Shown piece after piece: positions 15,022 to 22,645 of a DNA stretch of 47,500 bases. The first letter of the stretch is position 1, and each line of letters starts with the position of its first letter. The stretch covers positions 1-47,500 of the forward strand of contig FMEL01000004.1 in the NCBI GenBank assembly GCA_900066355.1, written 5' to 3'. Source of the stretch: an uncultured Ruminococcus sp. (GTDB lineage: Bacteria; Bacillota; Clostridia; Lachnospirales; Lachnospiraceae). A model generated the notes under the pieces. It did no database searches. It worked only from the letters and a program-made list of their open reading frames with translations, and was not told where the DNA came from. The translations under genes and the position numbers were made by a program.

Positions 15022-15873
15022 TCATTTTACTTCCACAAGTTCAATTGTGAAGTTCAGTTCTTTGCCTGCCATTTCGTGGTTTGCATCAAAAGTGATCGTT
15101 GTTTCTTCTTTTGCGGCTACTTTAACCGGGAATGGTTGTCCGTACTGGTTGGACAGATATACCTGCTGTCCGACCTCCAGATTCTCTGAACCAGGAAGCT
15201 GTGCGATCTCAAGTGTAAAGATGGCATCCGGATTTGCCTGTCCGTAAGCTTCTTCCGGCATCAGATGAACTTCTTTGATCTCGCCGACTTCCATGTTTGC
15301 AACGGCAGCATCAAAGCCTTTGATCATCTGTCCTGCACCGCAGATAAATTCCAGTGGTTCTCCGCGGTCATAGGAAGAATCAAACTGGGTTCCGTCGTTG
15401 AAGGTTCCTTTGTAATGGGTACGACAGGTTTTTCCTACGTTTGGTCCTGTGATATCGCTCTTGTGGCCGCCGCATCCACCGCAGCTTCCACCGCAGGAAT
15501 GTCCCTCTTCATGGCTTCCGCAGGAATGCCCTTCTTCGTGGTGATGGTGATCACAGTTTGCTCCTGTAGAAACCAGTTCACCTTTCAGATATGCTTCTAC
15601 AACATCATCGGTGTTTCCCTGTGCACCGGCAACCATCTCGATTCCAGCCTCTGTGAGTGCTGTCTGAGCGCCTCCGCCGATACCACCGCAGATCAGAACG
15701 TTGATACCCTGCTCTGCCAGAAGGCCTGCCAGTGCGCCGTGTCCAGTTCCGTTGGAACCGATCACTTCGCTTGAAACAACCTTGTCGTCTTCTACTTCAT
15801 AAACTTTGAAGTTTTCTGTTTTTCCAAAATGCTGAAAAACATTTCCGTTATCATAAGTAACTGCAATTTTCAT
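15022..15873 (-). CDS. NifX/NifB-like domain fused to an FKBP-type (SlyD-like) prolyl isomerase
   Basis: This 283-residue protein has two domains. Residues 1-105 resemble the dinitrogenase iron-molybdenum cofactor (NifX/NafY) domain, with MKIAVTYDNGNVFQHFG and ICGGIGGGAQ. Residues about 145-283 are an FKBP-type peptidyl-prolyl isomerase of the SlyD layout (THYKGTFNDGTQFDSS, GAGQMIKGFDAAV, inserted-flap segment, ending IELVEVK). The linker (107-137) is packed with His and Cys (CDHHHH, GHSCG twice, CGGSCGGCGG), a probable metal-binding stretch. No other nif-type gene is in the window, so a role in metal or cofactor handling is more likely than nitrogen fixation. ATG 15873 follows GGAGG. A relic of a second copy lies at 16546-16612. 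Confidence 0.85.
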   Translation of the reverse strand: MKIAVTYDNGNVFQHFGKTENFKVYEVEDDKVVSSEVIGSNGTGHGALAGLLAEQGINVLICGGIGGGAQTALTEAGIEMVAGAQGNTDDVVEAYLKGELVSTGANCDHHHHEEGHSCGSHEEGHSCGGSCGGCGGHKSDITGPNVGKTCRTHYKGTFNDGTQFDSSYDRGEPLEFICGAGQMIKGFDAAVANMEVGEIKEVHLMPEEAYGQANPDAIFTLEIAQLPGSENLEVGQQVYLSNQYGQPFPVKVAAKEETTITFDANHEMAGKELNFTIELVEVK

Positions 15874-15943
15874 TGTAAAAATCCTCCAATTCATACTATA
15901 TTGCTCAGATTAGTATATCTTGTCAGGCAAATAAAAGCAACCT

Positions 15944-16447
15944 CTAAGCAGTTACCATTTTTTTGAGTCTGTCCAAATCGGCAGCATCCGGATGGGATAA
16001 TGCTTTGTCAAAGTTCTCAATCAGCATGTCCAGATTCGGCATAGGATCTGGCTGCTCTTTCATTTTTACATAACGTGCTCTTACAGAGCCCGGCATCCTG
16101 CCCTGACACATATACTCCCCAACCACGGTATTGCTCTCATTAATAAGCTTTTTGACATTGTCAAGGATATTTGTGAAATACTCTTCACTGCCACCGAATC
16201 CGGCTGTCCCAAACAGAAAGATTTTTCTGTTTTTCAGCTTCGCCAGCAGTTCTGCTGTAGCTTTGTCCGCACTTCCCTTATCTGTCCAGAATCCAATATA
16301 CAATGTTTCTGAAGCAGGAACGTTTCCTTCAACTGCACCAAAAAGATCGCAGTTTTCCTGCGGCAGTGCCTCATGGATCGCATCAGCCAGTTTTCTGGTG
16401 TTTCCTGTTTTACTGTTAAATATAATTGAATATCTGTCTTTGTTCAT
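15944..16447 (-). CDS. Flavodoxin family protein
   Basis: This 167-residue protein begins with a flavodoxin FMN phosphate loop (IIFNSKTGNTRKLADAI) followed by IGFWTDKGSADK and FLFGTAGFGGSEEY segments that fit the isoalloxazine-binding loops. It probably carries electrons in the cytoplasm. It lies upstream of the NifX-FKBP gene on the same strand, 70 nt apart, so they may share a transcript and a redox task; this is an inference. AAAGGTG is a distant ribosome binding site. Confidence 0.8.
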   Translation of the reverse strand: MNKDRYSIIFNSKTGNTRKLADAIHEALPQENCDLFGAVEGNVPASETLYIGFWTDKGSADKATAELLAKLKNRKIFLFGTAGFGGSEEYFTNILDNVKKLINESNTVVGEYMCQGRMPGSVRARYVKMKEQPDPMPNLDMLIENFDKALSHPDAADLDRLKKMVTA

Positions 16448-16545
16448 CTCTCAGTGCACCTTTCATTATTTTTTGTTATACCTATTGTAGTCTTCTTACT
16501 TATATTAATGCAATAAGATTTTTTTGATAAATGGTATGACCGTTA

Positions 16546-16612
16546 TATGAAGTTGAGGACAAGAAGATTATTGGAACTGAACTTCAAGATTGAACTTGTC
16601 GAAGTAAAATAA
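16546..16612 (+). pseudogene. Relic of a second NifX-FKBP gene
   Basis: On the plus strand YEVEDKKIIG (16546-16575) resembles YEVEDDKVVS near the start of the NifX domain at 15873. After a frame change, ELNFKIELVEVK and a stop (16574-16612) match the last 12 residues of that protein except one. The nucleotide match over the last 39 bp has about four differences. The centre, including the FKBP core, is missing. It is therefore an internally deleted, inverted paralog. The remaining gap 16613-16868 shows nothing I can assign. Confidence 0.7.
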
Positions 16613-16868
16613 TCAGCCTGAGCCAGAAACATAGCGCGGTTTTTGTCATATAATGTCGAACTGTTTTTATGGACGGAAAGACCATAACGTGCTACCATTA
16701 AAGAAATAAAGTTGTAACAATTCTACAGAACATATCTTTTTCTTTAATGAGCAACAGCCTCATGTCTGACATTCAAAAACCGTTCTGGTTGATAAGGGGA
16801 ATCTCCATGTTTCAGTCAATATTGTTGGATGGATTTCCACAGGAAACAAAATATGTACGAAAGAAAAA

Positions 16869-16896
16869 GACCAGAGCGAGAAGTTCTGGCCTTTTT
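16869..16896 (+). terminator. Terminator-like hairpin without an obvious gene
   Basis: CCAGA (16871-16875) and TCTGG (16885-16889), extended by a G-C pair beyond one mismatch, are followed by CTTTTTC. No complete gene ends here, so it may terminate a lost gene or a small RNA. Confidence 0.5.
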
Positions 16897-16900
16897 CTGT

Positions 16901-17050
16901 AGATGGTATTCCGTGAGGTGCTTTGCCATGAAGATGATAACATAAAGAGACATGCAGAATCCCGTTGCATTGTTGATGGAGTGAAGATTATAATGAGGTA
17001 AATGGTAATTATCCGGCAGGTAGTAACAGTGAGGGTGCTGAACAGTTGCA
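16901..17050. repeat. Structured MITE-like repeat, copy 2 (diverged)
   Basis: The left part (AGATGGTATTCCGTGAGGTG) and right part (AACAGTGAGGGTGCTGAACAGTT) correspond to the ends of the element at 11791-11932, while the middle has diverged. The left terminal repeat is missing and seems replaced by the hairpin at 16869. After it, 17051-17163 holds only a possible 21-codon reading frame (17092-17157, MAKICVIKKNDEYSLDFQTGK) of unknown value. Confidence 0.55.
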
Positions 17051-17163
17051 GTAATGATAGAATCGATTAAATGAGAGTGAGGCAGATAAAAATGGCAAAA
17101 ATTTGTGTTATAAAGAAAAATGATGAGTATTCTTTGGATTTTCAGACAGGAAAGTAAAATGAA

Positions 17164-19869
17164 ATGAAAAGAAAAGAACGTTTACGTTATTATAGTCTGT
17201 ATACAGTGTTTTTTGCAGTACTCAGCTTTCTGGTATTCTTCATATTCATCAAAAATGGAAGATCCTTCGTCTATGAATCCAATGGAGAAGATGGGATTGC
17301 TCAGCATTATATGTCACTTGTATATTTGGGAAATTATCTTCGGGATATTCTGCATAATCTGTTTATAAACCATCAGTTGATTATTCCACAGTGGGATATG
17401 ACGCTGGGGCTTGGGGCAGATGTGATCACTACCATGAATTATTATGTGCTGGGGGATCCGCTGAATTTGCTTGCAGTATTTGTATCCCCTGAAAAAACGG
17501 AATATTTGTATACATTTTTGATCGTTTTAAGGATTTATCTTGCAGGGCTGGTCTTCTCTGTGTATTGCAGACACTGGAATTTCAGACCATTTTATATCCT
17601 GCTGGGAAGCTACATATACTGCTTTGGAAACTTTGCTTTATATACAGGAATCATGCATCCGTTTTTCCTGAATCCGATGATTTATCTTCCTCTTTTGCTT
17701 CTTGGCATTGAGAAGATTTTTGAGAGAAAATCACCGGCAGTTTTTGTATTGTCTGTGTTTCTGTCGGCGGTCAGCAATTTTTATTTCTTTTATATGCTGT
17801 CAATTTTTATGTTTATTTATGCAGTTTTCCGATATGTAATGATTTTTCATAAAATCCAGCTGAAGGAACTTGTGGGATGGCTGATCAGATTTATTGCATT
17901 GTACGTATTGGGAATCGGGCTGGCGGGATTTTTGTTTCTGCCGAATGCACTTTCAATACTGACTTCATCCAGAATGAGCGTTGCACATTATGTTCCGCTG
18001 CTCTATCCAGCGGAGTATTATCAGCAGTTTCTGGCTTCTTTTGTGTTTAATAACTGCGGATATTATACACTTATGGGATTTTCGTCAATGGCACTTTTGA
18101 GCATGTTTCTGCTTTTTATGAAAAAAGGAAACCTGCATCTGAAAATCGGAACGGGGCTTCTTGTGGCTTTTCTGGCAATTCCGTATGTAGGACATGTGTT
18201 GAACGGATTTACTTATGTATCAAACCGCTGGAGCTTCGTTTTGGCGTTTCTGGTGGCGCTGATTTCTGTTAAAATGCTTCCGGAGCTTAAGACATTGACA
18301 CGCAAAGAAAAAATAAAGCTTTGTTTTGTGCTTCTTATATATACGCTCCTTGCACTCTTTCCGCCAGCATCCCGTGAGAAGGGCAATTTTGCGGCAGTTG
18401 TGCTTGTGTGGTGCTGCCTTTTAGTGATACTGATGATATTGCAGCTGCGTGTCTCCTTGCGTAAAGCTTGGAACGGAATGTATATGTTTGTGCTTATAGG
18501 CTGTACTGTAGCGGGAATTTTGCTGAATGCCTGTGCCAGATATGCCTCATTTGGAGCAGATATGGCGCAGAAGTGTACAGAGTCTGGTAAAGTACTGGAA
18601 ACGGTAACCGGAAATGCAAACCGTCTTTTGCAGGAGAGTGGAGATAATGCAGTTGACGTCCGGATGGATACAGCAGGCATTAATTTCAAAAAAAATATTC
18701 GTAACGGTGGATGTATACAGAACGTAAACAGTACAAATTTCTATTTCAGTACGACGAATACTGCTGTAGCAGAATATATGCGTGAGATGTATCTGAATAC
18801 GGCATTTGAGCAGAGCTTTACAGATCTTGACGGCCGGTTTGTGCTGAATGCGCTGGCCGGATGCGAATATACTACAGTTTATAAGGGAAAGGAAGAGCAA
18901 CTTCCTTATGGATATGAAGAAAAGATAAAAGAAGATGATACTTATGCAATGTATCGGTCTGGCAGCTCACTTCCTTTTTCTTATGTGTACGATAGTTATA
19001 TGGACAAAGAGGATTATGATAAACTTTCAGTCACAGAAAAACAGCAGGCTGCACTGCAGGTATGTGTGGTTGATAAAGACGAGGAACTGACGGGACTGAA
19101 CGAGGCATCAGAATCTGTGAAATACACAGATCAGGAGATTCCGTATGAGGCAGAATCATCAAAAGATGTGAAAGTTCTTGAAGATGGTTTTAAAGTCAGC
19201 AGGAATGGTGGAAGTATTACATTAAAGTTTGATGGCCTGGATGAAAGTGAAATATATCTGATTGTGGAAGATATGGATTATCAATCAGAGAAGCAGGAAC
19301 TGGAAGAGGCGGCTGCGGTCAATCTGAACATAGAATATGAGAACAATAAAAAGACGATTCACTATATGACGGATAAAAATAATTTTTACTGTGGGGTGAA
19401 GGATTTCCTTGCAAATATGGGATACCACAGAGGCGGCGGAAAGGAGATGACAATCTCTTTTCAGAAAGCCGGAACTTATACTTTTTCGGATTTCAGAATT
19501 GTTTGTCAGCCGGTAAAAGATTTTTCAGAAATGACCGCTGCATGTAAACAGAATGGTCTTTCTGACGTGACCTTTGAAGGAAATTCCATGACCGGAATGA
19601 TAACAAATGAAGAGAGCCAGATGCTGTGTATCACGATACCGTACTGTGAGGGATGGACGGCATATGTGGATGGCGAAGAAACCAACCTGTATCAGATAAA
19701 TACGTTGTATTCAGGCATATATCTGGCACCGGGGAAACATACGGTTCAGATGACCTATCATACCCCGTTCCTTTGTGAAGGAGTATGGATCAGTCTGTGT
19801 AGCTTGCTTATATTTGCGGGAATCATGAGACAGTACAACACGAAAAAGAAGAAGCTTGAGTATGTCTGA
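17164..19869 (+). CDS. YfhO family membrane protein
   Basis: This 901-residue protein fits the YfhO family of large polytopic membrane proteins, which are thought to act as GT-C-type glycosyltransferases or in glycosylation of wall polymers. A first transmembrane segment (YTVFFAVLSFLVFFIFI) is followed by a loop with NGEDGIAQHYMSLVYLGNYL and WDMTLGLGADV, the family signature. About a dozen membrane helices follow to about residue 465. A large extracellular domain (about 470-870) precedes a last helix (WISLCSLLIFAGIM). It overlaps no gene, but the next gene starts 16 nt later, so this is the head of an operon. Confidence 0.88.
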   Translation: MKRKERLRYYSLYTVFFAVLSFLVFFIFIKNGRSFVYESNGEDGIAQHYMSLVYLGNYLRDILHNLFINHQLIIPQWDMTLGLGADVITTMNYYVLGDPLNLLAVFVSPEKTEYLYTFLIVLRIYLAGLVFSVYCRHWNFRPFYILLGSYIYCFGNFALYTGIMHPFFLNPMIYLPLLLLGIEKIFERKSPAVFVLSVFLSAVSNFYFFYMLSIFMFIYAVFRYVMIFHKIQLKELVGWLIRFIALYVLGIGLAGFLFLPNALSILTSSRMSVAHYVPLLYPAEYYQQFLASFVFNNCGYYTLMGFSSMALLSMFLLFMKKGNLHLKIGTGLLVAFLAIPYVGHVLNGFTYVSNRWSFVLAFLVALISVKMLPELKTLTRKEKIKLCFVLLIYTLLALFPPASREKGNFAAVVLVWCCLLVILMILQLRVSLRKAWNGMYMFVLIGCTVAGILLNACARYASFGADMAQKCTESGKVLETVTGNANRLLQESGDNAVDVRMDTAGINFKKNIRNGGCIQNVNSTNFYFSTTNTAVAEYMREMYLNTAFEQSFTDLDGRFVLNALAGCEYTTVYKGKEEQLPYGYEEKIKEDDTYAMYRSGSSLPFSYVYDSYMDKEDYDKLSVTEKQQAALQVCVVDKDEELTGLNEASESVKYTDQEIPYEAESSKDVKVLEDGFKVSRNGGSITLKFDGLDESEIYLIVEDMDYQSEKQELEEAAAVNLNIEYENNKKTIHYMTDKNNFYCGVKDFLANMGYHRGGGKEMTISFQKAGTYTFSDFRIVCQPVKDFSEMTAACKQNGLSDVTFEGNSMTGMITNEESQMLCITIPYCEGWTAYVDGEETNLYQINTLYSGIYLAPGKHTVQMTYHTPFLCEGVWISLCSLLIFAGIMRQYNTKKKKLEYV

Positions 19870-19885
19870 AAGGAGGAGCCGGGAA

Positions 19886-21232
19886 ATGAAAATGATAAAT
19901 GGAGTATCTATGATTCCGTTTGGTCTGCTTGCAGGTTTTGCAGACCAGAATGAGATACGCATCATAGAACTTGCGGAAAACGGTTTCCGATTTCGGATGG
20001 CAAAGAATCAGAAAAATATAAAAAATACAGAAAGCTTCAGAATCTGTTTTTACGATGGGGAAATATCTGATTATCAAGAAATCATTTTGCAGAAATTTCA
20101 TATAGAAAAGCCAGAAGAAGAAAAGTTTTATTTTACTTATTCCGTATTTACAGAGCAGGAGGACTTTCGAAAAGAAGTACAGGGACTGCTCAGACGTTAT
20201 ACCCGATATATTCATCTGAAAACAGAAGAAGACGATGCTGCGCTTGCTGAAGCACTGACCGGATATCCTGCAGAAAAAGATGAAATTTTCGCGAAAAATC
20301 TGACAGAACAGAAAAATATATGGTTTCAGGATGTCCCGGAAACAAAACTTGCAGAGGTTTTGTGTGAAGCGCAGGAATTTGCACTGGAGCTTGATCGCCC
20401 GGAACTGTACAGGATGTACCTTGAAGAAAATATTCAGGATTTTATGAAACATTACTGGGAGCAGACGCTTTTTGCATTTTCCGGTGAGATACAGGAGTGT
20501 GTTCCGGACAGGCTTTACATCGGAAATCAGTTCTGCCATCTGCTGTTTCCAGAGGAAAAGACACTGAAATTTCTGCTTGATAAAGCATACAGGGAGGGCC
20601 TGGCAATCACGATTGTATACACATATGTACGCGAAAACCTGTTGAAAAACACCGAAAAAATGCTTCGTATGGTGGATAACTGGTGCGAAGAAAAACAAAA
20701 AGATGTAGAAATTGTGGTAAATGACTGGGCGGTACTCTCTATGGTGAAAAAGACCCCGCATCTGAAACTGTGCATGGGAACTTTGCTCAACAAAAGAAAA
20801 AAAGATCCCCGGATGAAATACAAAAAAGGAGCGCGGGAATTTTTCAGTGAAAACAGTCTGAATGCAGATTTTTACAGAGATTTTCTACGGGAGAAGTGCG
20901 GATTTCAGCGCTTTGAATGGGAGAGCTGTGGTTATTATCAGCGTTTTCCGAAAGGAAAAAACAGTCTGCATTTTCCTTTTTATCAGACAAATACTTCCCA
21001 GTACTGTCCGCTTCATGCAATCTGCACAGAAGGAGAGCGGGGGAAACAGAGCTTTGTAGAAAACTGTCCGCATTTTTGTGAAAAATATACGCTGACATAT
21101 CCGGAACATCTGCATATGATCGGCAGATATAATTCGCTGTTCGGGCTGGATCTGGAAACTCTGATGCACCCGGAAATACTTAAAGAGAAGGAAGAAGCAG
21201 GAATCGACCGGTTTGTGCTGGGGTTGATATAA
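19886..21232 (+). CDS. Unknown protein paired with a U32 peptidase-like protein
   Basis: I cannot name the family. This 448-residue soluble protein has an N-terminal domain (to about 200) and a C-terminal half with segments that recall U32/UbiV-like proteins (TIVYTYVRENLLKNTEKML, VEIVVNDWAVLSMV). It ends with a cysteine-rich part (YCPLHAIC, NCPHFC) that may bind a metal or cluster. I chose ATG 19886, 9 nt after AGGAGG (19871-19876). The U32-like gene follows within 82 nt. In UbiU-UbiV two U32-related proteins form a complex, so this may be the partner subunit. Confidence 0.6.
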   Translation: MKMINGVSMIPFGLLAGFADQNEIRIIELAENGFRFRMAKNQKNIKNTESFRICFYDGEISDYQEIILQKFHIEKPEEEKFYFTYSVFTEQEDFRKEVQGLLRRYTRYIHLKTEEDDAALAEALTGYPAEKDEIFAKNLTEQKNIWFQDVPETKLAEVLCEAQEFALELDRPELYRMYLEENIQDFMKHYWEQTLFAFSGEIQECVPDRLYIGNQFCHLLFPEEKTLKFLLDKAYREGLAITIVYTYVRENLLKNTEKMLRMVDNWCEEKQKDVEIVVNDWAVLSMVKKTPHLKLCMGTLLNKRKKDPRMKYKKGAREFFSENSLNADFYRDFLREKCGFQRFEWESCGYYQRFPKGKNSLHFPFYQTNTSQYCPLHAICTEGERGKQSFVENCPHFCEKYTLTYPEHLHMIGRYNSLFGLDLETLMHPEILKEKEEAGIDRFVLGLI

Positions 21233-21313
21233 GCGAAAAACATTGATTCAGACGAAATGGATAAAATCGGTAAGGACAGAAATGACAAATACGATAATGG
21301 AGAGGAAATGCAA

Positions 21314-22384
21314 ATGAAGATTACTGCAGGTTTAGGATCGATAGATGAATATGAACGATTTGTCCATGCCGGAGCAGATGAATTTTTTTGCGGTTATGTG
21401 CCATACGAATGGACAAAGAAATATGGGACGGTCATGCCGCTCAATCGCAGGGAAGTCCTTTCTTATAATGTGCAGATTGGTTCTTTGGGAGAGCTGGAAA
21501 TCCTTGCCGCAATGGTGAAAGAGTATGGGAAACCGGTGCATCTGACGTTTAACGCCCTTTATTATATCCCGGAACAGTACCCGGAAATTGCAGAAATGAT
21601 AAAGAAATGCATGAGAATTGGATTTGACAGCTACATTATCGCAGATCCGGTACTGATCTTGTATCTTCGAAAACAGCATATCGACTGTGAGATTCATTTA
21701 AGCGGAGAGACAGCGGAAGTGAATACCGGAATGGTGGATATTTTTCAGCAGATGAAGCTCAAACGGGTGATTTTTCACAGGAAGAATACAATTGAGGACA
21801 TGAAATCTGTGATTACACATGTGCAGAGGCAGAATGTCGGAGATACGGAAGGTAAGCGAGACGTAAGACCATTACAGAGCAGACTTGAGTTCGAGGCATT
21901 TGCTTTGAATGAACTCTGCCAGTTTACCGGTGCATTCTGTAATTCCCTTCACTGCGATGAGATGGGATATCTTTGCCGTGTACCTTATCTGCTTACATGC
22001 ATAAAAAACGGACAACAGAGGAATGACTATATAACGTGTGGTAAAACAACATCAGACCGGGATGACATTCCGGGACAGGAAACACCTTCCATAGAAATTC
22101 CGGCAGAAGACGATACGGGCTACCTCCCCGGAGTAAGCGGCTGCGGTCTTTGTGCACTTTATCGCCTTAAGGAAGCGGGCATCACACACCTGAAACTGGT
22201 CGGCAGGGGAAATTATACGGATTTTATGGAAAAAGATATCCGAAATCTGCGAAGAGCACTGGATATTCTTAAAGCGTCCAAAACAGAAAAAGACTATATA
22301 AACTCCATGAAAAAAATACTGTTTCCTTATGGGTGCAGCGGGAACTGTTATTACAGGCAGCATCATTATAGAAGCAAAAAATAA
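21314..22384 (+). CDS. Peptidase U32 family protein
   Basis: This 356-residue protein has the U32 pattern: GADEFFCGY near the start, LTFNALYY, IIADPVLILYLR, EIHLSGETAEVNT, and clusters of cysteines (GAFCNSLHC, YLC, GCGLC, YGCSGNCYY). Relatives such as UbiU/V, RlhA and TrhP bind a 4Fe-4S cluster and act in hydroxylation of RNA or quinone precursors rather than proteolysis. An anaerobe would use such oxygen-independent chemistry, but the substrate is unknown. I chose ATG 21314 after GGAGAGGA; ATG 21308 is an alternative. Confidence 0.8.
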   Translation: MKITAGLGSIDEYERFVHAGADEFFCGYVPYEWTKKYGTVMPLNRREVLSYNVQIGSLGELEILAAMVKEYGKPVHLTFNALYYIPEQYPEIAEMIKKCMRIGFDSYIIADPVLILYLRKQHIDCEIHLSGETAEVNTGMVDIFQQMKLKRVIFHRKNTIEDMKSVITHVQRQNVGDTEGKRDVRPLQSRLEFEAFALNELCQFTGAFCNSLHCDEMGYLCRVPYLLTCIKNGQQRNDYITCGKTTSDRDDIPGQETPSIEIPAEDDTGYLPGVSGCGLCALYRLKEAGITHLKLVGRGNYTDFMEKDIRNLRRALDILKASKTEKDYINSMKKILFPYGCSGNCYYRQHHYRSKK

Positions 22385-22407
22385 GATCTGATATCTGACA
22401 AAAGAAA

Positions 22408-22426
22408 TATTGTACCTGTAACAATA
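22408..22426 (+). terminator. Weak hairpin after the U32 operon
   Basis: TATTGT (22408-22413) and ACAATA (22421-22426) form a weak stem without a good T tract. It may be a poor terminator. Confidence 0.3.
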
Positions 22427-22495
22427 CAATATATTGATGATTACTTTCAAGAAGACACCACAAATTGTACAAAATTAAAAGCATTCGTTAAAGAA

Positions 22496-22586
22496 TTGAC
22501 ATTGGTACTTTCTATAGTGTAAACTAGCAGCGTGAACAAGGGAGTGTTCACTTGAAACTAATAAGATTCCGGTCTTATTTTTCTTT
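22496..22586 (+). promoter_or_regulatory. pflB promoter and leader hairpin
   Basis: TTGACA (22496-22501) is followed after 16 bp by TGTAAA (22518-22523), a plausible but weak -10. The leader contains AATAAGA (22560-22566) and TCTTATT (22573-22579), an AU-rich hairpin followed by TTTCTTTT, about 60 nt before the pflB start. It could attenuate transcription, but its stability is low. Confidence 0.4.
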
Positions 22587-22645
22587 TGTGAGAAAAGTTA
22601 GACGGGACATACGCGGAATAAATTATATTATAGTGAGGTGCAAAA

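Noticed and set aside
15022..15873. Nitrogen fixation gene
   Set aside because: The NifX-like domain is common outside nitrogen fixers and no nif structural gene is in the window.
19823..20761. Open frame of 312 codons on the minus strand
   Set aside because: It is antisense to the YfhO operon's second gene and very Phe/Cys-rich without domain motifs.
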